Shown: positions 1 to 10,845 of the stretch, piece by piece
Layout of the letters: each line of letters begins with the position of its first letter
How positions within the stretch are numbered: the stretch's first letter is position 1
Made by a program: the position numbers and the translations under genes
The notes under the pieces: generated by a model
Seen by the model: the letters and a program-made list of their open reading frames with translations, nothing else
Told to the model about the DNA's origin: nothing
The model's database searches: none
Assembly (NCBI GenBank): GCA_947034895.1
Contig: OX344762.1
Span: 27,570,760 to 27,634,759 of the forward strand
Origin: Rhytidiadelphus loreus
Taxonomy: Eukaryota; Streptophyta; Bryopsida; Hypnales; Hylocomiaceae
Direction of reading: 5' to 3'
DNA length: 64,000 nt

Positions 1-253
1 GTGAATTTATTGAACAATCAGACTCCATATCTCCACTCCAACTAAACCCTGACTGTGTTGTGTTGTGCAGGGTGAATGCAGTTGTAGGTAGGATTTGGAA
101 ATTCATATTTTGAAACTAGAGTCGATGCCACAATCTTTGTCCTTTGGCCAGAGCCAACAATTTTATGGGGAAGCTCCGAAGTGTTTGAATGGAACAACAA
201 TCCAATGAGCAATCCAACAATGATTTTCTATTTTATTTTGTTTTCTACAATTA
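1..253. other. Non-coding stretch, nothing recognised
   Basis: No supported reading frame. A GTGCAG run near 65-70 resembles a splice acceptor but is not followed by a credible exon, so no gene is called. Confidence 0.4.
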
Positions 254-659
254 AGGTAGTATGCTCTAAAAGTGACCATTTAAGAGCTGGTCCGCCTTTT
301 TCATAGGCTGAAGTGGACAAAATTATTTTTAGATCATTTTTCAGAGAAAGAAAAATGGATGTGGAAACTAACACAAGTGGTTTTGTATTTTTCTAAGTAT
401 TTTTGAATTACTTATAAATTTTCAAAGATTCAGGGCATAGGCACCTATTTGTGACCATATCCCAAAATCTGTTCACTTGCAGTTTGTAAACAAATGTGTG
501 GAAATCAAAGGCAATGATTGGCTCTTGTAATAGAAAAATAGTTTTTTCTTGATGCATTCAATTGTTACAGTGGTCCATTTAAGGATCACCTGGTTTCCAT
601 TTTTCACCCCAAAATAGGAGCGCTTTGAAGAAGGGGAGCGCTTTTAGAGTATACTACCT
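254..659. mobile_element. 406-bp MITE with TA target duplication
   Basis: The left end AGGTAGTATGCTCTAAAAG and the inverted right end (AGGTAGTATACTCTAAAAG on the other strand) match at 18 of 19 positions. A TA dinucleotide lies directly outside each end (252-253 and 660-661), as expected for Tc1/mariner or related insertions. There is no coding capacity. Superfamily assignment rests on the TA only and is tentative. Confidence 0.7.
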
Positions 660-1327
660 TACTTGAAACTATGTGTCTCCCCTCCCTTCTTGTCATGTAG
701 AGGTCTTTGAAAGTGATTTTATTACAACCTTAAGTTAACCCTTGAAGGACGCCCCCTCACACACACACACCAAAAAAAAATAACCAAGGTAGTCATCAAA
801 ATGTTTTAATTATTAAACCAATAGGTGCATTATTTGTTTCTACAGTGAACAACAAAGCCATCCATCGACACTTGGGGTCCTCAACATCTTTCAAAGGATA
901 AACAGTCATGTGGAATATTTTTCTCGAACATTATAAAGTGTCGCAGCATGGTTATAAAGTAATGAATGACAGTAGTTTGAGAATGGTTTTGAATCTTTTT
1001 TAAGATGATTCACCTACGTGACACTTTAATTAGAATGTGAATATGAGTGCAATTGAAATATGATAGATCTATTGTAAGATTTTTCTTCTTTTTGTAGGAA
1101 TGCTAGAAATTAGCAATAACATTTATTGCTTAAAATGAGTAAAAAGATAATTTCATTCTCCCCAAACAACTTCCTACAATGTACTCATTTAACCAATTAA
1201 GGACTAAGGGTAGTCCAAATTTCGAAAATGGTGAAGATGTATCTTAAAATAAAACTTCAAAGTATAATTCAGTGGTGACTTTCAAATAAAAGTTGTAAAA
1301 TATGACCCATAGATTGCATTGATATGG
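660..1327. other. AT-rich intergenic DNA
   Basis: No gene. It holds a short CA repeat near 757-771 and, at 735, a TTAACCCTTGAAGGAC string resembling the left terminus of the TTAA-bounded elements described elsewhere. I could not find a matching right end. Confidence 0.4.
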
Positions 1328-2262
1328 TTAACCCCTAAAGGACCAAATTCTGTTTTTTGGCAACATAGCGATTTTGGGTAGTTCACTACAGACGGAATTT
1401 TTATTTTTTTTCTTTGAAAATTTCACACAATGTGTGACCAAAGAGTAGCTTTAAGGCACAACAACTTTCATAAATTTTGACTACATGGTTAAAAATTTAT
1501 TGCATGATATGTAATTTTTAGTAGTTGGTGGGCAACCCAAAAAAATTCTTTAAAAATCACTTTTTTTAAAAAGAAAAATTTGAAATTGGTTTCCTAGATT
1601 TATATATACGTGGAAAGCTTTGAATCATTCTATTTTGATTCTACAAGATGAAAGTTATGAGGTGTTCTAGTTTGCGGGTAGTTATGGATTCCCTACTTGA
1701 GAATAAACTTTGGAGTCCTTTATTTAACTCAATTTTTTAATATTTTTTGAAAAAATTAAAAGTATATGATGTAGACTATTTATTGCTACATTACCACCGC
1801 TGGGATTGTAATTTTTCAATTTTATAATTAAATTCTTAGCAATTTAGTGTTTTGAATCACTTTGTACTTTTTTCTACTTACTATTTTTTTCCTATATGTT
1901 GTGCAATTCCAAATGATCTAAACATTTTCAAGCATGTAGCCAACTTGACTTGAAGAGTGAATCCAAAGAATAACCACCATTTGGGACATTTTTTCATACA
2001 AATGTGACCTTGTGAAGTGCATCTGCCCGTATTTTTACACGCCAAAAAAATGATTTTTGTCACTTCAAACGTTAATATTTTGCAATCTACACGGTGGAAA
2101 ATTCTGAAATTTTTTCTACATCTTTTCAAAATATTTTAATACAAGATCCTACGGTTACATGTGTCCAAAAATGTTTTTCATCTAAGTTTTAGTGCTTGTA
2201 TCTGAAATGGCAGTTTTGAAGCGTTTTTGGTGAAAACATAGTCTCTTACCTTTAGGAATTAA
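1328..2262 (+). mobile_element. TTAA-bounded element, family A, 935 bp
   Basis: The element begins TTAACCCCTAAAGGACCA and ends with an inverted, decayed counterpart (CCTTTAGGAATTAA). Nearly the whole length realigns with copies at 52239-53437 (same orientation), 23135-24080 and 34877-35779 (inverted), and with a truncated copy at 5565. No open frame of transposase size exists, so it is non-autonomous. TTAA flanks plus CCC-starting termini suggest a piggyBac-like mechanism (inference). Confidence 0.7.
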
Positions 2263-3290
2263 TCCCCAAAGTTCTTTCACATTTAGAGACCCAAAATTGC
2301 TTCAAAATACTTGTTCCCAAAATAAGGCTAAAATCTTTCATATATATTTATCCTTTAACAGATTGAATTGGAGGATCCTTTAGTTAACTTGTTCAAGTAC
2401 ATACTCCCAAGATTTTAGAGTGAATATCCACACCAATTACAAATTCAATGTGCCTAAACTTCAAAATGTAGGCATTCCTAGCCTTTTCAAAAGGTGAAGT
2501 TTTGTTTTTCAACGCTTTTGCAAGAAAACTCATGTGTTGTATAATTTTTATGTTTTGGTTCATGTGTTAGAAAATGGATTGAGAAGATATGTAAAAAGAA
2601 TTTCATGTTTATCTTTAAGAAAATCACAAAAAAGAAGGTGACATTGAATGAAAGAAAAACTAAATTGCTAATAATTTATTCAAGAAATTGAGAATTGTTC
2701 ATTCTAATAGTGAGAATGTTTTAGTTATCCATCGATATCCTTTCTTTTTTGTTTTAATTTAAAAATTCCAAAATTAAATAATGATTTATATATGTTTTTT
2801 CTACCTTCATTGTCCGCAAAATAAAACTCTTTGTAACTTTCACCTCATTATTCACATTTGAAGGGTTCAAATGTTTTTGGAAGGAAGTATTGTATCATTA
2901 TATCCAATCCAATAAAATTAATTAATCTTTTTAATAATACATCTTTTTTGCTACCAACTTAACGTTAAATTCAAAAAAATTGATAATTTTTGCAATTTTT
3001 ATTGGAATGGCATGAAGTGAAGGTTAAAGTGTAGGCAAGGATGCTTAGCATCCATCCTTAAAATGTAATTCAAAAATTCAAAATTATGAAGTCAATAGAA
3101 TTCAAGTGATTTTTTTGTGTGCTTGGACATCTTCACATTTATTTGTTGTTTGAAATTTGAACACCTCATTAATCCTTAAAAGACAAAGTGTTGTAACATT
3201 ATAATTATTTTGCCACTCAAATTTGTTACCCAATACATACTAAGATAAATTCACATGTGCTATACTCAAAACCTCAATAGTAAGGGTTAC
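2259..3290. repeat. Second repeat family abutting the family A element
   Basis: From the shared TTAA at 2259 the sequence begins with CCCCAAAGTTCTTTCACAT. An inverted, diverged copy of roughly the first 300 bp lies at about 6120-6485. The far end of the repeat is not resolved. No gene is seen. Confidence 0.5.
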
Positions 3291-3875
3291 TTAACCCCTA
3301 AAGTCCCAAGACCATTTTTTTGCCAAAACCACTCAAAACTACTATTTTTGCTACGTTCACTTATAAAATTAATATTTAAATTTCTTTTAAGAATTTAAAT
3401 CTTGTTCTTAACTTATCTTAGATCACGTGATAAACTTTTTGTGATGTTTGACCGTATAGATTGAAAGATATTAGCATTCAAAGTAGAAGAAAGATTTTTT
3501 TTTCAAGAAGTTGCTATGATTGCCCACAAAACAAGAAACTCCATAACTTTTACATCACTGATCCAAATCTAATGAATCAAAGCTTCCCATTTAGAAGAAA
3601 GTATAATCTACAAGAAAAAATATATAAATTTTTTTATTTCAATTTCTTGTAGATTTGTTTTTGATGCCCGGTCTCTCCCATTTTGAGGTTATTGTGGCAT
3701 AACTTTTGCTTTTGGGCACCAATTGGAATAAAATTTATATTTCCAAAAAGCTCATAAGTTTATCTATCTTAAAATCGAGAAAGTTTTTTAAAAAATTCAG
3801 TAAAATTCGAGATCAGAGGAGCCTGCCTGAAATCCATTTTGTCCCTCGTAGGGACAATAGGACTTTAGGGGTTAA
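3291..3875 (+). mobile_element. TTAA-bounded element, family B, 585 bp
   Basis: Both termini read TTAACCCCTAAAGTCC, a perfect 16-bp inverted repeat. The right end carries an extra small palindrome around GTCCCT/AGGGAC. The body is homologous to the elements at 9419-10346 (inverted) and 10343-10845, and to parts of 20230-21094. There is no coding capacity. Confidence 0.75.
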
Positions 3876-4829
3876 AGTGGTTGGGATTATAGCTTATACG
3901 ACTACCTCATAATCCATGATTGCCTCCACCTCCACCCCATGCTTGGTTAATTAGTTCCCAAACCAACGAGGACTCTATCATCGGGTAATGTTCTTTAAAT
4001 TATTAATCCTCTAGTCTCTTGTTCCACCTCTCAAACTAAATATATGGCTCAAAATTGACTCCCATATTCTTTACTTGTAATACTTGATGTGTAGAATTTT
4101 TGTCACATTGTCCTTGGATAGCGTACTCTCACTCCTTTACAAAGAACCCTCTATGAATATGCCTTTGAGAGAGGCATTATTTAGTGAAGAAAACGTTGAT
4201 ACTGCAATCCCACATTCAAGTAGCCCATGAACCTAAGTGGCTTAAGCTTATACAGTACATAGACTCGATACATTCTTCCAGTAAGCTAAGCTTATTATTA
4301 CCAAGGCTGGGCTGTAACTGAACTGCAATCATCACAGTGGAGATGCTAATACGGTATGCTAACCCAGATTAATCAAACCCAAAAGTACTAATTAAGGCGA
4401 GACCCCAAATCACGTGTAATTAATCCTGAAAGAGTGAATAGATTTTCCAAATCCAAGGAGAACCAGTCCTTTGTCTGTGCTGAGTGTGCTCCACATACAA
4501 ATTGTACCAACACTCTCATGCTCGTGCATGTTATGAATTTATGATCCTCGGTGGCAGGCATCCGTCAACACAAACAACAACTTATGTACACAAGTCTCGC
4601 TAAGTTTTTGACCGAGTACTTCAGTTCATGATTCCAAAGAGTACACGGTAGGACTCCAGGGGAGACAAGTCACAAGCTTGAACGCCATTGAATCGATTAC
4701 CAAATGTGCAAAAGTGGAAACAAGACACATTCCTTCGTGAAATCATCATGTTGTTTGGAACTGAAACAATTCTCTGACTAGTGGTGGATGACACCCCCAA
4801 CCGCCACTTTTTGCTATTGTGATTAGGTT
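3876..4829. other. Intergenic DNA without recognised features
   Basis: Less AT-rich than its surroundings, but no open frame, exon pattern or terminal repeat could be supported. Confidence 0.35.
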
Positions 4830-5053
4830 AGATTGGTCAAATTTTCATATTTTTCTACTTGGCAAGGGAAAGGAGGTTCCAATGGATCAAAGAACACGAT
4901 GTTTGGATATTGTATGCAAAAATTGCGTAGATTCAAACTTTTTATTATTTATTAGATTGGTCAAATTTTCATATTTTTCTTCTTGGCAAAGGATATAGGA
5001 GGTTCTAATGCACCAAAGAACGTGATGTTTGGATATTGTATGCAAAAGTTACG
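4830..5053. repeat. Degenerate tandem duplication, about 124-bp unit
   Basis: The segment starting AGATTGGTCAAATTTTCATA at 4830 recurs at 4954 and runs to about 5053. A diverged single copy lies near 19030-19120, so the unit is also a dispersed repeat. Confidence 0.6.
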
Positions 5054-5564
5054 AAGGAACAAAAAAATTTGGTAGAGGCTCTAATATAGTTACCTTTAGC
5101 ATAGCTACATATTGATTTATGATGGTAGCCCATTTAGAAAAAACAATAAATGGAATCGTTCTTTAAATATAGGATTAAGGTAGTGGCACTTTAAATCATC
5201 AATACAAGCCTTTTAGTGTCTTCCATGTGGTCATATTGTGAAAATTTTGTTTAGCTACATTAGCGAATTGTAATGAAAGATGCTGCAAGTAGAATAAAAA
5301 AAAATTGAAATTGGGAGAATATGTTATAAATTTTCAAAAACAATATGATGTGGGCTCCTTTGATGGATTGTAAACTCAATAGAAAACAAAGATTTAGAAC
5401 CTTAAAGCTATAGAGTGATGATGCATGAATAACATCACCTTTGAATAGTCACTTTGATAATGTATTGAAGTTTTAAATAAGAGATTGATTATTTTACATA
5501 TAGATTTGGTTTTCTTTTAGGCAAAAAATAATATCTAATTTGAGGCACATGGCGATTTACCCCT
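5054..5564. other. AT-rich intergenic DNA
   Basis: No supported gene or terminal repeat. Confidence 0.35.
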
Positions 5565-6118
5565 TTAACCCCTAAAGGACCATACTTCACATTTTTGGCA
5601 ATATAGCGATTTTGGATAGTTGACTACAAATGGAAAAAAAATCCATTGAAAATTTCACACAAAATGTGCCCAAGGAGTAGCTTTGAAGCCCAACAATTTT
5701 CAAAATTTGTTTGACTTCATGGTTTAAAAGTTATTGTATGATATGTAGGTTTTTCATTGGCCAGGTAGCCCAAGTAGATTAAAAAAATCACCTTTCTTTT
5801 AAATAAAAATTTGAAATTAGTTTTTGAAATATATGTATATGAAAAGCTTTGAATCATTCCATTTTGACTAATGAGATGAAAGTTATGAGGAGTTTTAGTT
5901 TGTGGCAATTATGGACTGTCGACTCTAAAATAAACTTTAAAGTCCTTTATTTAACTGAAATTTTCAATATTTTTAAAAATAAAATAAAAACATTAGGTGT
6001 AGATTGTTTATTACAACATTACAAACATAGGGATTGACATTTTTCAATTCCATAACTAAATTCTCAACAATTTATTATTTTGAATAATTATCTACTTCTT
6101 TCCACTTATTATTTTTTT
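5565..6118 (+). mobile_element. Truncated family A TTAA element
   Basis: It begins TTAACCCCTAAAGGACCA like the element at 1328 and stays alignable with it until about 6115, where similarity stops abruptly. The right half has been lost and other repeat sequence follows. Confidence 0.6.
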
Positions 6119-6485
6119 CAAGTATGAATATGAATTTATTTATTTTTGAAAATTTTAATATGTATTCCCAACTCATTTCTTCACCATATTATAGAGAGTT
6201 GCAAGTTGTAGGATCTACACATTTTTGATAAAAAAATGTTCAAAAGACGAAATCTAACAATTTGGAAAGAGTTGAAAATATTTATTTTTGAAATCCAAGC
6301 ATCATGATCTTGCAATTAGTAAGGTTTTTTATTTTGAAATTTTAGGAGAGTGAACTCTAACAAGTTAACTAAAGGATTTGCTAAAGAATAAATATAGATG
6401 AAGATTTTAACTGTGATTGTAGAGACTAGTATTCTAAAGTAGTTTTGGGCCTCCACATATGAATTCAAAGAACTTTAGGAATTAA
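6119..6485 (-). repeat. Inverted partial copy of the 2259 repeat
   Basis: Read on the minus strand from 6485, it aligns with the sequence starting at 2259, including the AAAGTTCTTT start and a later CCTTTAGTTAACTTGTT block. It ends on a TTAA (6482-6485) that is also the left boundary of the next element. Confidence 0.5.
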
Positions 6486-7013
6486 CCCCTCATCACTTGA
6501 AGTCCAAACAAGGTCAAAAATAGCGTTGCTTTTGAAGTGTTTTAAATTTAGATGTCACTAAGTTATAGAAATCTAAACCGTACAATATTGTAGTGAACAT
6601 GTTGTAGATGACATAGAAAAAATTTGAAGCCATTTGACCGCTTGGATTGAAAGATTATCATGTTTTGGTGTTAAAAAAAGATGCTGAAAATTTTACCACA
6701 ATAACTAGACTAAAAGGGGAACATAACCCAACAAATTTTATTGAAAACAAACATTGTATGAAGGAGGTACACCCCCCAAAGTTTTAGCCATCAAATGCAG
6801 TTTGGTGAATTCAAATTGAACCTATGAACTTTGATTGGCTCCCATTTAATTTGTAAATCTTGGATTGATCTGAGAATTTTACCTCACAAACTAAAAGAGA
6901 GAGAGAAACTTTACCAACAGGTTTTATTGAATTCGGATATTGGATGCAAAAGTTACAGCACTTTGAATTATACATGAGGAGACTTTTTGTCCCCTCAGGC
7001 AATGAGGGGTTAA
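6482..7013. mobile_element. TTAA-bounded element, 532 bp
   Basis: Left terminus TTAACCCCTCAT and right terminus ATGAGGGGTTAA form a perfect 12-bp inverted repeat. The left TTAA is shared with the neighbouring repeat. Short frames inside are not credible genes. Confidence 0.65.
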
Positions 7014-8150
7014 GCACCAACTAAAGGAATTGTCCAAGTGTCCTGAATCATGAAGATCTATTTTAAAATGTAATTTAGAAGAATAATCTACATAACATTT
7101 TGTAGCCTTCATGTAGAGAGGTTGCCTTGAGTTCTCTCCACATAGTTCATCCAACATTACTAATTGCTTTTTATTCCAATTTTTTTTATTGATTGCTTTT
7201 GAATTTTTTTTTCAAGGGTCATTTTCTGAACTAAAAAAATTAGTTTTTGAAACTAGACTTACTAATATCCTTTGAATTATAGAATATTAGAAAATCAAAA
7301 ACCTTTGGTGAAATCTATATTTTACAAATATTAAAGAACTAACAGAAGAATCCTAAAAAAAATTGATCTATAATAAAATGCAATTTTGTGTGCTTTGGAT
7401 GTATTTGTATTCATCAATATGTGCAATTGGTGTTAGATTTTTCTACTTGTTTGATTTTTTGAGTATTTATCTAGGGAGACTTTGACTTGATGAATTTAGT
7501 ATGATATTTTGTTAGGATGAAGAAACTTATGTGATCGAAATGAATATTGTATCCTCATATAGGGTTCACTAAGGATTTTAAAGTGGTATCAAAAGATTAC
7601 ACATTCTAAATTATCAATGGCATATATAGATTTTCAAATAATAAGAATAATATGAATATGAATAAGTCAAGCCTTGAATAAAGAGATAATATTATAACAT
7701 CCTAAAGTTGGTGATAACATTGAATTTTACAAATTATTTATATTTCATTGATTTTATAATGCCAAAATTAATTATTAATGTTATAATGTCACTAATTTAA
7801 AATTTAAATGAATAATATAGATTTATATATCATCTTTTATCATATAAAAAATATAAAAAAGTCAATCTTTTAGTATGCAATTGAATTTATTTGTAATTAT
7901 AATATTCTTTAATTTATCAAAAAATTAAAATTATAAGAAATATGATTGCTTGTCTTGACATGAAATCATAATAATTAAATAGGCAATGCAAATTGGACAT
8001 GAATTTCCTTATGAACTTCTTCATATTTAAGTCCTTGATTATAAATCATAATTCATAAACATTTTGGGTATTGAACAATGTCAAAGAGATATTGAAATGT
8101 TGATGAGGTATGAAGTACCAAACATTATTATGAAAAATAAAAGGATAAGA
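7014..8150. other. AT-rich intergenic DNA
   Basis: Extremely AT-rich; no gene, no matching terminal repeats. Confidence 0.35.
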
Positions 8151-8340
8151 TGGGAGGGCAATAATTTTTATAATTTGACTTTGATAGAAGCCGCAATATT
8201 ATTAATTAAAGAGTAAAAACATAAGGAGGGCTTCTCAATATTACACTTCTCTTGCAACAACCTCAAATGATTTGACTATTAGAGTTTGGATGATTGTAAT
8301 GTATAGTATAATTAGATAACATGTTGCTAATATTTTGTTA

Positions 8341-8371
<31 letters not shown>

Positions 8372-8665
8372 AAGACATGAGGGCAACAATTTTCATAATT
8401 TGACTCTGATAGAATCCTTGATATTACTAAATGAAAAATAATAAAACTCTTCCTTGTCTAGTCCTTGTGGCTTGGGCTCTTTGTGTTCTGGTTCTGTTTT
8501 TTAATGCAATGGTTCGCTCCATTTGTTCAAAAAATTAAAAATAAATAAAAACTAATTTAAGAAGGCTTGCCAATATTACATTTCTTTTGCAACAACCTCA
8601 AATGATTTGACTATAAGAGTAGTACAATTAGGTAACATGTTCCTAATATTTTGTTCTAAAACAAA
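8151..8665. repeat. Imperfect tandem duplication with ATAA microsatellite at the junction
   Basis: Sequence from about 8151 to 8345 recurs, diverged, from about 8373 to 8665; the block CAACAACCTCAAATGATTTG is shared by both copies. An AAAT/ATAA microsatellite (about 8343-8372) separates them. Confidence 0.55.
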
Positions 8666-9008
8666 GAAAAAACATCCTCTCGTGATTTTTTCCATAGCTT
8701 ATTCATTACGGTTCCATTTCTTTTTCAACATTGTAGAAAATTGAATTGTTAATGAATTGAGTCCTTTAAAAAATATAAATAAACGATGAAGTTCATTAAT
8801 TATTTACATAATGTTTACTAACCATTTGTTGCTCAAGATGTTTAGAATGTTTGATTTTGGATGTGAAATCATAAAATATATTTGAAATTCAAATTGTTAT
8901 TTTAATTTTATTTCATAAAAAAATGTAATTTAAAAAATTTACCTCTCTTACTTTAATTTACAACAAATAAATATGGTTATATTCCACCTAAAACTAAAAA
9001 CTAAAATT
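8666..9008. other. AT-rich intergenic DNA
   Basis: Nothing recognised. Confidence 0.3.
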
Positions 9009-9235
9009 CTAACCCCTAGGCCTTTTTTTCATCAAATTCCATTCAAAATTGTCATTTCTATTGCAAATTGTAAGAAAAATCAATAATTTTTTTCCACATA
9101 TCTAACTATGGGATCATGCACAAGAATAGTATAATAATGTTTGGAAGAATTTTCAAAAACATTAACTATCTGGATTGCAAGATATTTGTGTTTGAAATAA
9201 AGAAAGTTGTTTTCTTGCACCTCGTTTGATTAGAT
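9009..9235 (-). mobile_element. Truncated family B element end
   Basis: It begins CTAACCCCTAGGCCTTTTTT and aligns with the inverted right ends of the elements at 9419-10346 and 20230-21094. Similarity fades by about 9235. Confidence 0.45.
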
Positions 9236-9418
9236 TTCAAGGCTTTGAATTTTCTTATCTTCAAACTTTTGCACTAGAAATATTCAATTAAATTTTTTTT
9301 ATGTATTAGAATTTTGTTGAAATTCTAAGAAAAAATATTTAGAACATATGCTTCATTTTTGTTTCTTAAAAATTTGTTAAACATAAGTGAGTATGAGATA
9401 GAAGGAAAAAATCAATCA

Positions 9419-10346
9419 TTAACCCCTAAAGGACCATTGTCCCTTCAAGGGACAAAATGGATTTTGGGCAAGTTCCTATGATCTCAATTTTTAGTCAAAC
9501 TTATGAAAACTCTCTCATAAGATAGAAAAACTTAATAGCTTTGTGGAAATATAATTTTTATTTCAAAAGGTTTTTGGGAGCAAAAGTTATGACATCTTAA
9601 ACATAATTCTACGTTACCAGGCAGGAAAAGAAATCTACAAAAATTCGAAATTAATTTTTTAATTTTTTTCTTCTTAAAGATCATATTTTTGTGTACATGT
9701 GAAGCTTTGATTGATTTATTTGGATTAGTAATGTGAAAGTTATGAATAATCTTGTTTTTTGGGCAATTTGAGCACCTTCTTGAAAATATAACTTATATAG
9801 GATTCAATTTTGAATGCAATTTTCAAAAAACATTGTTTGACAAGGTTAAGATTTCTATTTAGAACAATCTCACCGTTGAGATTATTGTATTTCAATTCCA
9901 TTTTAGAGCTATTAACAATTTAGTTTTTCTTTCAATCTTTGACCTACTTCTACTTAACAAATTTTTAATGAATGAAATCAATTGTGTTTTCTTAAAAAAA
10001 AAATTCTAGACTTTCAACTCAATTCTTCAACACAATTTCTTTTTAATTCAAGGTTCATGGTGCAAGTTTTTTTCCACAGATGGCATTCAAAGTCATCTGA
10101 AATTGCAGGCCAGTGTTCAAAAAAAAATTCTTTTTTCAACTTTGAATGCTAATATCTTCCAATCTGTATGGTCAAACTCCGTGAAAATTTTACCACATGA
10201 TCCTTGACTAGTAAAGTATAAGATCTTATGGTTAGATTCTATAGAAGTATTCCGTATTTTGTTTTGTTTTCTTGGATGAATGCAACAAAAATGGCAGTTT
10301 TGAGTAGTTTTTGACATAAGAATGGCCTTGGTCCTTTACGGGTTAA
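9419..10346 (-). mobile_element. TTAA-bounded element, family B, 928 bp
   Basis: Left TTAACCCCTAAAGGACCA and inverted right TTAACCCGTAAAGGACCA match at 17 of 18 positions. The body aligns in inverted orientation with 3291-3875 and in direct orientation with 20230-21094. The right TTAA (10343-10346) is shared with the next element. Confidence 0.75.
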
Positions 10347-10845
10347 TACTATGGGTTTAAGATGGAATTGAAACACAACAATCTCAATGGTAAGATTATT
10401 CTAGAAAGTAAACTATACCCTTCCAAACTTTTTTTCTTGAAAAAATATAAAAATTGTGTTAAAATATAATTCCTACAAGATTATAGGATTCATAACTTAG
10501 ATTGCTCCAAAACAAGATTGTCTATAACTTTCTCATCACTAGTCCAAATGGATCGAATCAATCTTTCCATGTAGACAAAAATACTTTCTATGAGAAATAA
10601 AATTAAAAAATTATTATTTTAATTGTTTGTGATTTTTTTTACCTAACAAACCTTGTTTCGAGCTTATGGTGGCATAACTTTTTCTCTTGCACATCGATTC
10701 ATATGAAAATTATATTAAGAGAAAGTTAATGTATTTTTCTATCTGTAATTCTTTTTTCAAAAAATCTTGATTAAAATTGAGATTGTAGGAGCATATCCAA
10801 AATTCATTTTGTCTTCCAAGATCACAATGGCACTCTAGGAGTTAA
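10343..10845 (+). mobile_element. Partial family B TTAA element
   Basis: Its right part, ending CTCTAGGAGTTAA, aligns with the right part of 3291-3875, including the GGCATAACTTTT and CATTTTGTC blocks. The left end lacks the expected terminal sequence, so it is a remnant joined at the shared TTAA. Confidence 0.5.
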
